Source of the DNA: Clostridia bacterium
GTDB lineage: Bacteria > Bacillota_A > Clostridia > Oscillospirales > QAKW01
Assembly (NCBI GenBank): GCA_017396865.1
Contig: JAFQKO010000166.1
Span: 1 to 5,116, forward strand
Reading direction: 5' to 3'
DNA: 5,116 nt
In this document: one piece after another, positions 1-5,116 of the stretch
Numbering within the stretch: the stretch's first letter is position 1
How the letters are laid out: each line of letters opens with the position of its first letter
The notes under the pieces: model-generated
The model's database searches: none
Told to the model about the DNA's origin: nothing
Seen by the model: only the letters and a program-made list of their open reading frames with translations
Translations under genes and position numbers: made by a program

Positions 1-5
1 CCTCG

Positions 6-34
6 AAATCTCCTCGCTTTGAGGTCGAAGATTT
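6..34. repeat. Bulged stem-loop beside the palindromic element
   Basis: AAATCT (6-11) pairs with AGATTT (29-34), and CCTC (12-15) pairs with GAGG (21-24). The loop is GCTTT, and TCGA (25-28) is an unpaired bulge. It overlaps the outer edge of the 32-138 element by three bases, so it may be part of a larger repeat that continues past the left edge of the window. No gene is visible in 1-163. Confidence 0.4.
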
Positions 35-138
35 TAAAAAGTGCGGATTTTTGCTCAATCAAGGCACAAAACGCAGCTAATACTGCCGTATTAGCGAGTA
101 TTTTAACGATGAGTGGGCAAAAATCCGCCTTTTTAAAA
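32..138. repeat. Composite palindromic intergenic element (MITE/REP-like)
   Basis: Two long arms, 32-60 and 111-138, are reverse complements except for one extra base (T42) and two mismatches near the inner end. Both carry the core GCGGATTTTTGC and end outward in TTTTAAAAAG. Between them lies a second perfect 8-bp hairpin, GCTAATAC (76-83) and GTATTAGC (88-95), with a TGCC loop. The 15-base connectors on each side (61-75 and 96-110) are only weakly complementary and share an AAAA/TTTT core. The whole unit of about 107 bp could fold as one long cruciform-like hairpin. It contains no ORF. It lies 25 bp beyond the ktrB stop. Its architecture is that of a non-coding mobile repeat, but copy number cannot be seen from one window, and no clear target-site duplication is visible at its edges. 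Confidence 0.7.
36..138 (-). terminator. Possible 3'-end structure of the three-gene operon
   Basis: Read leftward from the ktrB stop, the transcript passes into the long inverted repeat. Its second arm ends in GCAC followed by five T residues (36-40 on the complement), so the stem is followed by a short U run. This could end transcription or protect the mRNA 3' end. The loop is very long compared with a normal intrinsic terminator and the stem base is A/T-rich, so terminator activity is an inference. Confidence 0.35.
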
Positions 139-163
139 CGGAGTTCGGGTTTAATTGCTCACC

Positions 164-1519
164 CTAACCGATACTGATTTCTTCCGTTGGCTCGGAAATC
201 ACGTTTTGGCTTTCATTCTTTCTCCCCAAAGCAACCGCCAGCGAGATGGGGCCGATTCTGCCCAGATACATCGTTGCGATCACAATGAGCTTTCCAACGG
301 TATTTAAGGTTGGTGTCAGGCCGCGGGAAAGGCCGACCGTTGCCGTTGCGCTGACCGTTTCATAAACCACGTCCAGCGCAGGCGTGTTGCAGACCGCCAT
401 CAATGCGACGGTGGAGATGCCGCAGATGGTGAGAAAGATCACCACAACCGCCACCGCTTTTTTAATAAACTCTGCAGAGATGCATCGCCCGAAGAGCGAG
501 GCGTTTGCCTTGTTGCGAACGGTGGCGAAGGCCGAGCAAAACAGCACGGCGAACGTTACCGTTTTCATACCGCCCGCCGTGCCGACGGGGGAGCCGCCGA
601 TCATCATCAGGATCAGAGAGACTGCAGCGGCGGAATTGGTCAGGTTTTCCTGCAATACCGAGGCAAAGCCCGCGGTTCGCGTGGTAACCGATTGAAAGAC
701 GGAGACCTGAACCTTATCAAACAGCGAAAGCGAGCCGATTGTTTTTGGATTGTTGTATTCAAAGATAAAAATCAGCAGAGCGCCGACCAAGATCAGCCCC
801 AAGGTGGCGGTGATGGCGATCTTGCTGTGCAGCGTCAGGTGGCGAAATATCTTTCGGTTTTTGCGGGAGCGGCTTTTGAGAACACGCAGCACGTCCCACC
901 AAACGATGTAGCCCAGCCCGCCGAGGATGATCAGCAGGGAGGTTACGGTATTGATCAGCGGATGGGTGGCGTAGTCGCAAAGGCTATTTTCGCCGATGAT
1001 GTCGATGCCTGCGTTGCAGAAGGCAGAAACGGCATTGAATACCGAGATCCAGATGCCCTTCATCCCGAATTGCGGGATAAATACAAGCATATAAAGCACC
1101 GCACCGATCCCTTCGATCAGCAGGGTACCGACCAAGACGTTCTTAACAAATTGGGTCAACCCCGAGAGGGTGTTCAGGTTAAAGGCGTCCTGAATGAGCA
1201 GGTGGTCGCCGATCCCCATCTTGCGCCGCAGCAGAAGCATCAGCCCTGTCATGATGGTGATGATCCCTAAGCCGCCGACCTGAATCAGGACCAGGATCAC
1301 AATCTGCCCGAATAAGCTCCAGGTGGTGGCGGTCGGGAGGGTTACCAAGCCTGTTACGCAGGTCGAGGTGGTGGCGGTAAACAGCGCATCGGTATAAGAT
1401 ACCGCTTTGCCGCTTATGGTGCTGATCGGCAGGCTGAGCAGCAGGCTGCCGATCAAAATCGCCCCGAGAAAGCTCAGCAGGATGATTTGAGTTGTGGATA
1501 AATGAAATCGTTTCATCAT
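164..1519 (-). CDS. ktrB: K+ uptake transporter membrane subunit, KtrB/TrkH family
   Basis: Integral membrane, ion-conducting subunit of a Ktr/Trk potassium uptake system. The 451-residue protein has the four-fold M1-P-M2 repeat of the family. The pore loops contain the selectivity-filter glycines in CVTGL (54-58, G57), FCNAG (167-171, G171), TTRTAGF (279-285, G284) and ATATVGL (391-397, G396). All four being Gly is the pattern of K+-selective members. The intramembrane gate loop of M2C is seen as GGSPVGTAGGMKT (308-320), and the conserved Arg of M2D as YLGRIGP (R421). Length fits KtrB (about 450) better than the longer enterobacterial TrkH. The ATG at 1519 overlaps the upstream stop in ATGA. 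A second ATG follows at 1516. A weak GGAAG (1530-1534) lies 10 nt upstream of the first, so 1519 is preferred. The cytosolic regulatory partner KtrA/TrkA is not in the window. The short hydrophilic tail (433-451) is acidic. Family assignment is secure; the ktrB versus trkH name is less so. Confidence 0.93.
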   Translation of the reverse strand: MMKRFHLSTTQIILLSFLGAILIGSLLLSLPISTISGKAVSYTDALFTATTSTCVTGLVTLPTATTWSLFGQIVILVLIQVGGLGIITIMTGLMLLLRRKMGIGDHLLIQDAFNLNTLSGLTQFVKNVLVGTLLIEGIGAVLYMLVFIPQFGMKGIWISVFNAVSAFCNAGIDIIGENSLCDYATHPLINTVTSLLIILGGLGYIVWWDVLRVLKSRSRKNRKIFRHLTLHSKIAITATLGLILVGALLIFIFEYNNPKTIGSLSLFDKVQVSVFQSVTTRTAGFASVLQENLTNSAAAVSLILMMIGGSPVGTAGGMKTVTFAVLFCSAFATVRNKANASLFGRCISAEFIKKAVAVVVIFLTICGISTVALMAVCNTPALDVVYETVSATATVGLSRGLTPTLNTVGKLIVIATMYLGRIGPISLAVALGRKNESQNVISEPTEEISIG

Positions 1520-2868
1520 GCGTTATATTCTTCCAAAAAAGCATTCTGCTCCTGCAGCGTTTTGCGCAGAAGCTCGGTATCGAGCGCGTTGGCAGGCTCG
1601 CCGCTTGCGACGCTCTGCGCCGCTGCGGTGCCCGCCGCCTGACCCATCGCCATCACGATCGGCGTGACCCGAACGGCGGCGCAGGCCTCATGGCTTGCGC
1701 TGATGCACCGCCCCGCTACGATCAGATTCTGAATTTCCTTGGTCACCAGAGAGGCGTAGGGAATGGAATACCAGCTTCCCTCCTTGAGGTGGCAATGCTT
1801 CATCGCCGCGCCGTCGGGGGAATGGATATCAATGGGATAGCCGCCCATTGCGATGGCATCGGGGAACATCCGATTGGCCAGCAGATCCTCGGCGGTCAGC
1901 GTATAGCGACCGTTAACCTTACGGCTTTCACGGATGCCGATATGCGGGCCGGTGGACAAAATGCGGCAGTTTTCAAAGCCGGGGATATTTTCCTGCATGA
2001 ACCGCAGGATCTGCCGTGCCTGCCGCCGCCCTTCCACCTCAGCATCGGTGAGGTCAAAGGGCTCCACCGCCGATTTCATAATAATACGGCTCATATTCAG
2101 GATGATCTCGCCGGGGGTGTTGGTCTCAAAACACAATACCATATCCCGATCGACGTCGAATTTGCCATCTTCCTTGGCCTTGCGGATCAGGGAATAAGCC
2201 CCCTGAATCCCCGCACGGGGCAGCTCATGCAAGCGATCGAAGGGGATGGTATGCAGCATATCGTTGCGGTTACTGCGCACAAATTCGATCATCCGCTCCC
2301 GATCGACGTTGCCCACCTTAATGTTCATGGTCATGGGCTGGGCAAGGTGGTCGCTCTCCCGCCCGTAGGTGCTCGGTACCCCTGCGGCGGTGGCCAGATC
2401 GGCATCGGCGGAGCAATCCAAAAATACCTTGGCCTCCACCTCGAAAAAGCCGCCTTTAGAGTAAAGCTGCACCTTGGTGATTCGATCCGCTTCGACGGTA
2501 CAGCCGGTAAATACGGTATGATACAAAAGCCGTACCCCCGCCTCGGTTGCCATCGTTTCCAGCATATATTTCAACCCTTCCGCATCGAAGGGGGTGATGC
2601 TGCTGGCATAGCCGACAAAATCCTCCATATGCCCGGGGGAAAGGCCCAACTCCTGCAGGCGGCAGACCAATTCCTCGGCAATACCCCGCACAACCTGGGT
2701 ATTCCCTGCGTGAAACGTCATCATCGGGCCGACCCCGCCTGCGGTGAGCATCCCGCCGAGGTAGCCGTTTTGCTCCACCAAGAGGGTCTTTGCACCTTGC
2801 CGCGCGGCGGCAATGGCGGCGATAGCACCGGCAGGCCCGCCGCCGATGACTGCTACGTCATAATTCAT
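1516..2868 (-). CDS. FAD-dependent oxidoreductase, PF12831 type
   Basis: Predicted cytosolic flavoprotein of 450 residues, a normal length for the family. The N-terminus is a Rossmann dinucleotide fold: DVAVIGGGPAG (4-14), with E32 at the end of the second strand placed to bind the adenosine ribose, then GYLGGMLTAGG (35-45). Mid-protein DCSADADLATAAG (151-163) matches the family's FAD-contact segment. GIRESRKVNGRYTLT (311-325) and the C-terminal GRCISASHEA (386-395) plus MGQAAGTAAA (408-417) are typical of PF12831 proteins. No signal peptide, membrane segment or Fe-S cysteine cluster is seen, so the electron acceptor is unknown. The start is fixed by AAGGAG (2876-2881) 7 nt before the ATG at 2868; the same frame reads further upstream but only inside the preceding gene. 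It starts 4 bp after that gene's stop and its own TGA overlaps the ktrB ATG. The substrate cannot be read from the sequence. Relatives often sit beside sugar- or organic-acid-catabolic genes, so a small-molecule dehydrogenase acting with the propeller protein is the best guess. Confidence 0.88.
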   Translation of the reverse strand: MNYDVAVIGGGPAGAIAAIAAARQGAKTLLVEQNGYLGGMLTAGGVGPMMTFHAGNTQVVRGIAEELVCRLQELGLSPGHMEDFVGYASSITPFDAEGLKYMLETMATEAGVRLLYHTVFTGCTVEADRITKVQLYSKGGFFEVEAKVFLDCSADADLATAAGVPSTYGRESDHLAQPMTMNIKVGNVDRERMIEFVRSNRNDMLHTIPFDRLHELPRAGIQGAYSLIRKAKEDGKFDVDRDMVLCFETNTPGEIILNMSRIIMKSAVEPFDLTDAEVEGRRQARQILRFMQENIPGFENCRILSTGPHIGIRESRKVNGRYTLTAEDLLANRMFPDAIAMGGYPIDIHSPDGAAMKHCHLKEGSWYSIPYASLVTKEIQNLIVAGRCISASHEACAAVRVTPIVMAMGQAAGTAAAQSVASGEPANALDTELLRKTLQEQNAFLEEYNA

Positions 2869-2881
2869 ACGATTACTCCTT
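2869..2881 (-). promoter_or_regulatory. Ribosome binding site deciding the flavoprotein start
   Basis: AAGGAG at 2881-2876 on the minus strand precedes ATG 2868 by 7 nt. It lies across the last codons of the propeller gene, whose TAA stop (2875-2873) sits inside the spacer. Ribosomes finishing the propeller can restart at once, which is why the upstream in-frame extension to 2988 was not accepted. Confidence 0.85.
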
Positions 2882-4852
2882 AATATACAAATAAACCATA
2901 CCCATTCTGCCGCCTCCGCCCACAGCGAGGATGGAATCATCTCCCTTGAGGGAAACGGCATTGAGCAACGGCGAGCCGTGGTAGCCATACTCCGCGCTGC
3001 CGGTCAAAATCTGACCCAGCCAGCGCAGTCCTCGCTTGTCATCATAGGAAAACAGCACGTTGAGATCGTCCCGATCGCCCGCCACGCCGTAGACCAGCGT
3101 TCCGTCGGCATTGACGGTCATATCCTTAACGGGGCCGTTGGGCCAGCCTGCACCCAGAGAGAAGTAGTTCCCCTCTTTTTCGATGGCAAGCAAGCCCGCC
3201 TCGGTGGCGATCAGGCGGCGGCCGCCCGATAAGGGGACGGCCAGCTTCGCCGTTGCCTGATAGACCCGCCCGGGATAGCAGGGCAGATCCCCCTCTGCCT
3301 GCGGCTTTTCTGCTGTTTCGGGGGCGGCGCAGGGCTCTTTTTTAAGGATCTCACCCTGCGGGCTGACGGTATAGTTCCAAAAATGCTCCTTGCCGCAAAG
3401 GGCAATGAGGTTTTCGCCCTCCCAGCGCAAGGAAACAACATTGGAATCCTCCACCTCGGTGTCGGAAAAATCCATCCAAAGCTGAACGGGGATGGTCTCC
3501 CCCGCCCACTTAAAGGAGACGGTATTTTGGCGGATATAGGTATAGGTTTCGTGCATCTTTTCCCCGTAGGCGGCATACTCCGCATTGCCGGGGAAGATCA
3601 AAGGATCGGTGGCACTTTCGCCCAATTTCAAGGCTTGCTCCCGATAGACCGAAAGATCCACCGCCACCAGATTGGGAGCGTCGTCGGCATGGTTGGTGCC
3701 GATCAGAATCATCTCGTCCCGCTGATGATCCATCAGCAAAACGGGGCATTGATAGGTGGTGCGCTCCGCAGTGCCCAAAAGGCCGAGCTGCTCGGGCTTA
3801 CCGCCGCCCAAAACGTCCCAACGCATCAAGGTGGAGGGAGGCAGAAAATCCTCACCGCCGCCCTTACGGATGCCCGAAACAACGTAGTAGAGAACGCCGT
3901 ATTGATCGAAGCCCATACTGCCCATATAGGTATTGCAGGGCACGTCACCGCAATAGGTCTCGGCCTCGGTATAGTCGCCCAACACCTCTAAGGTGCCGTC
4001 GGCAGGATCAAAGCGGGAAAGGCGGGTATCGTGCATTCCTGCCATGTAGAGCTTGCCGTCGGGGCCGTTAACTCCGAAGCTCATATAGGGATATACGCTC
4101 CCCACCCGCTTTTCAAAGGGGAGCTGCACCCGCAGGTTTTCCACCCTACGCTCCCGCACGTTGATGCGCTGCAAAAGACCGTTGCGGGTGGTGAAATAAA
4201 TATTATCGTCGCCGCCGACGATGAGGCGGTAGCTGGCACGCTCGGTCACCTGCCCGAAATCCCGCACGCTGCGGTCGGTCAGGTCGATGCCGTAGAGGCG
4301 ACCGTTGAAATAGCCGATGCCGTACAGCACGTTGTTGATCTTATCGTAGGCGGCGCCGTAGATGGTCTCGCGGTGGATGGGGATGCCCCAATTCTCCACC
4401 TGCCCGTTGCGGGGGTCGTAGACCATCAATGAGCTGCCCGCATACCCCTCGAAGGGATGGTTATAAAAGCTTGCGGGCAGCCAGGCAGGGTGCTCCGGCG
4501 CTTTATCGGTGGTATGGGTCAGCATCACCAGCCGCCCGTCGTTCATGCGGGCAAGGGAGGTGTGAAACTTGCTGTCGCGGATGAACCGCTCGCCGGGCAG
4601 GATATAGTCCTTAGCGTAAAATACGTCCCGCAGGGTATGGGTCTCGGGATCGTATTCCGCCAGCTTGGCATATTCTCCGGTGGTCAGCTCGGAGCAAAGG
4701 GAAAGGTAAACCTTGCCGTTATCGTAGTAAATGCCGTCCCAGCAGGCGTTATGCAGGGTGGGCCCCGGCTCTACGTACTGCCGTACCCCTGTTTGGTTCA
4801 TTACCCGCAGCGTCTCGGGCTTGCTCAGATCAATCAAATACGGTTTTTTCAC
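2873..4852 (-). CDS. Soluble beta-propeller-like protein of unknown function
   Basis: A 659-residue protein with no signal peptide or membrane segment, so probably cytosolic. It is built of repeated four-stranded-sheet-like units with recurring signatures: YDPETH (67-72), YDPRNG (145-150), FDPADG (281-286), and strand-turn pairs such as NGKVYLSL (45-52), NNVLYGIG (173-180), DGKLYMAG (265-272) and DGTLVYGV (583-590). These are typical of multi-bladed propellers (SMP-30/PQQ/lyase-like). The segment KFHTSLARMNDGRLVMLTH (95-113) resembles a His-bearing blade found in bacterial propeller proteins linked to polysaccharide degradation, so H97 and H113 are candidate functional residues. Residues about 505-525 look like a Pro/Glu/Ala-rich linker before a C-terminal blade group. 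The start is a GTG at 4852, supported by GGAGG (4860-4864) with 7-nt spacing and a promoter just upstream. It is the first gene of the operon and ends 4 bp before the flavoprotein start. A lyase, isomerase or glycosidase role is possible but unproven; a purely structural or binding propeller is an alternative. Confidence 0.85.
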   Translation of the reverse strand: MKKPYLIDLSKPETLRVMNQTGVRQYVEPGPTLHNACWDGIYYDNGKVYLSLCSELTTGEYAKLAEYDPETHTLRDVFYAKDYILPGERFIRDSKFHTSLARMNDGRLVMLTHTTDKAPEHPAWLPASFYNHPFEGYAGSSLMVYDPRNGQVENWGIPIHRETIYGAAYDKINNVLYGIGYFNGRLYGIDLTDRSVRDFGQVTERASYRLIVGGDDNIYFTTRNGLLQRINVRERRVENLRVQLPFEKRVGSVYPYMSFGVNGPDGKLYMAGMHDTRLSRFDPADGTLEVLGDYTEAETYCGDVPCNTYMGSMGFDQYGVLYYVVSGIRKGGGEDFLPPSTLMRWDVLGGGKPEQLGLLGTAERTTYQCPVLLMDHQRDEMILIGTNHADDAPNLVAVDLSVYREQALKLGESATDPLIFPGNAEYAAYGEKMHETYTYIRQNTVSFKWAGETIPVQLWMDFSDTEVEDSNVVSLRWEGENLIALCGKEHFWNYTVSPQGEILKKEPCAAPETAEKPQAEGDLPCYPGRVYQATAKLAVPLSGGRRLIATEAGLLAIEKEGNYFSLGAGWPNGPVKDMTVNADGTLVYGVAGDRDDLNVLFSYDDKRGLRWLGQILTGSAEYGYHGSPLLNAVSLKGDDSILAVGGGGRMGMVYLYIKE

Positions 4853-4859
4853 GGCGATA

Positions 4860-4864
4860 CCTCC
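4860..4864 (-). promoter_or_regulatory. Ribosome binding site for the GTG start of the propeller gene
   Basis: GGAGG reads on the minus strand 7 nt upstream of the GTG at 4852. No other start codon upstream in this frame has comparable support, and the predicted transcript start (about 4875) leaves a short leader of roughly 20 nt. Confidence 0.85.
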
Positions 4865-4881
4865 ATTCTACTATTATTTCT

Positions 4882-4910
4882 ATTATAACGGTATTTTTGC
4901 CATCGGTCAA
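4882..4910 (-). promoter_or_regulatory. Sigma-A-type promoter of the three-gene operon
   Basis: On the minus strand the -35 box is TTGACC (4910-4905), five of six matches to consensus. The -10 box is a perfect TATAAT (4887-4882). The spacer is 17 bp. The predicted start is near 4875, a short distance before the GGAGG and GTG of the propeller gene. A 6-bp inverted repeat, AACGGT (4887-4892) and ACCGTT (4910-4915), brackets the spacer and could be an operator. Confidence 0.82.
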
Positions 4911-4933
4911 CCGTTCAGCGATCGAAATTTTTT

Positions 4934-4970
4934 CGAAAAAGCCGCCCCGATGCTTTTATATCGGGGCGGC
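4934..4970 (-). terminator. Intrinsic terminator hairpin, best oriented leftward
   Basis: GCCGCCCCGAT (4941-4951) pairs perfectly with ATCGGGGCGGC (4960-4970), giving an 11-bp GC-rich stem with an 8-base loop. On the minus strand the stem is followed directly by TTTTTCG (4940-4934), a good U tract. On the plus strand the following run, TTGCTTTC, is weaker, so bidirectional activity is possible but less likely. No minus-strand gene is visible upstream in the window. The terminator probably belongs to a leftward gene beyond the insertion sequence. It also shields the operon promoter, whose -35 box is about 30 bp away. Confidence 0.75.
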
Positions 4971-4987
4971 TTGCTTTCATAAGACAA

Positions 4988-5006
4988 CCACTGGCTCTGC
5001 CAGTGG
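4988..5006 (+). repeat. Subterminal hairpin of the IS left end
   Basis: CCACTGGC (4988-4995) and GCCAGTGG (4999-5006) form a perfect 8-bp stem with a three-base TCT loop. In IS200/IS605 elements a hairpin like this, on one strand of single-stranded DNA, is what the Y1 transposase TnpA recognises. There is no A-run or T-run beside it, which argues against a transcription terminator. Confidence 0.65.
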
Positions 5007-5023
5007 ATAAAAAGCTTTAGCTA

Positions 5024-5052
5024 TGGACAATAAAAAATCTCCTTGTTATATT
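5024..5052 (+). promoter_or_regulatory. Probable transposase promoter
   Basis: TGGACA (5024-5029) and TATATT (5047-5052) are separated by 17 bp, each one base from the sigma-A consensus. An alternative -10, TATTAT at 5049-5054, has a less favourable 19-bp spacing. The predicted start is near 5059, inside the loop of the downstream inverted repeat. Confidence 0.55.
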
Positions 5053-5097
5053 ATGAAGTGAGGTCTGCCAACCGAACAAATAATATAACAAGGAGGT
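5037..5097 (+). promoter_or_regulatory. Inverted repeat that can sequester the transposase ribosome site
   Basis: Positions 5039-5054 pair perfectly with 5080-5095 (16 bp). A U·G wobble (5038/5096) and an A-U pair (5037/5097) extend the stem to 18. The loop is 25 bases (5055-5079). The right arm contains the full Shine-Dalgarno sequence AAGGAGGT (5090-5097), 7 nt before the ATG at 5105, so a folded mRNA would hide it. IS200 is known to repress transposase translation by this kind of leader structure. Confidence 0.75.
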
Positions 5098-5104
5098 CCT
5101 AGTC

Positions 5105-5116
5105 ATGAAAGAGAAG
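5105..5116 (+). CDS. Start of a rightward ORF, probably IS200-like transposase tnpA (truncated by the window)
   Basis: Only four codons are visible, ATG AAA GAG AAG (M-K-E-K), before the window ends. The start is supported by a perfect AAGGAGGT at 5090-5097 with a 7-nt spacer. A short charged N-terminus is compatible with clostridial Y1 transposases (TnpA), and the leader structure and subterminal hairpin point the same way. The product cannot be confirmed from these codons. Confidence 0.55.

Larger units (their letters stand above)
4978..5116 (+). mobile_element. Left end of an IS200/IS605-like insertion sequence (partial)
   Basis: The stretch combines several hallmarks of IS200-group ends: a perfect subterminal hairpin without terminal inverted repeats, a leader inverted repeat over the transposase ribosome site, and a rightward ORF starting about 120 bp inside. 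The element continues past the window edge. The exact tip is not resolved; I place it a few bases before the hairpin, within about 4971-4987. Insertion immediately beside a terminator hairpin fits this family's habit. The transposase body is not visible, so the family call rests on the end structure alone. Confidence 0.62.

Noticed and set aside
76..95. Single CRISPR-like or tRNA-like palindrome
   Set aside because: There is only one copy with no spacer array, and no tRNA cloverleaf arms or anticodon context could be drawn; it is better explained as the core of the composite repeat.
692..1270. Plus-strand open frame of 192 codons opposite ktrB
   Set aside because: It is antisense to the transporter, its composition is hydrophilic and unlike a folded protein, and it has no family motif; it is a shadow of the GC-rich minus-strand coding.
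1492..2883. Long plus-strand open frame of 463 codons opposite the flavoprotein gene
   Set aside because: It is almost exactly antisense to the flavoprotein gene and has a low-complexity, His/Gly/Arg-rich composition with no recognisable motif or ribosome site. The minus-strand protein carries clear family motifs throughout.
2869..2988. Upstream extension of the flavoprotein by 40 residues
   Set aside because: The extension lies wholly inside the propeller coding region, precedes the Rossmann strand with unrelated sequence, and ignores the AAGGAG-ATG pair at 2881-2866.
3383..3991. Plus-strand open frame of 202 codons opposite the propeller gene
   Set aside because: It is antisense to a continuous propeller-like frame and lacks a ribosome site or recognisable domain. 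The same applies to the smaller plus-strand frames at 4031-4432 and 4457-4888.
4922..4936. TCGAAA/TTTCGA inverted repeat with a three-base loop
   Set aside because: It is a short A/T-rich palindrome that overlaps the U tract of the adjacent terminator; not supported as a separate element.

Overview
The window looks like chromosomal DNA of a Gram-positive Firmicute, most likely a gut-type Clostridia/Oscillospirales relative. This is an inference from the moderately GC-rich coding DNA, the consensus Shine-Dalgarno sites (GGAGG, AAGGAG, AAGGAGGT), a near-consensus sigma-A promoter, a KtrB-type potassium transporter and an IS200-like insertion-sequence end. No marker gene fixes the species.

Almost the whole window is one leftward (minus-strand) three-gene unit. 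A promoter at 4882-4910 (TTGACC, 17 bp, TATAAT) drives, in order: a 659-residue soluble beta-propeller-like protein of unknown function (4852-2873, GTG start); a 450-residue FAD-dependent oxidoreductase of the PF12831 type (2868-1516); and a 451-residue KtrB/TrkH-type K+ channel-transporter subunit (1519-164). The first two genes are 4 bp apart and the last two overlap in ATGA, so the three are probably co-transcribed and translationally coupled. The propeller/flavoprotein pair suggests a small cytosolic catabolic or modifying module with an unidentified, perhaps carbohydrate-related, substrate. Why a K+ transporter is coupled to it is not apparent from the sequence.

Left end (1-163): no gene. 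It holds a composite palindromic element (32-138) with about 28-bp near-perfect inverted arms and a second 8-bp hairpin at its centre. A further bulged stem-loop lies at 6-34. The element starts 25 bp beyond the ktrB stop and may be an intergenic repeat/MITE that doubles as the operon's 3' end.

Right end (4853-5116): the operon promoter, then a strong GC-rich terminator hairpin (4941-4970) oriented best for leftward transcripts arriving from outside the window. Next comes what appears to be the left end of an IS200/IS605-family insertion sequence: a subterminal perfect hairpin (4988-5006), a promoter, a 16-18 bp inverted repeat that can bury the transposase Shine-Dalgarno site, and the first four codons of a rightward ORF (5105 onward), cut by the window edge. 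The IS promoter's -10 box lies inside the left arm of that inverted repeat. Transcripts starting at the IS's own promoter would therefore lack the sequestering arm, while read-through transcripts would carry it.
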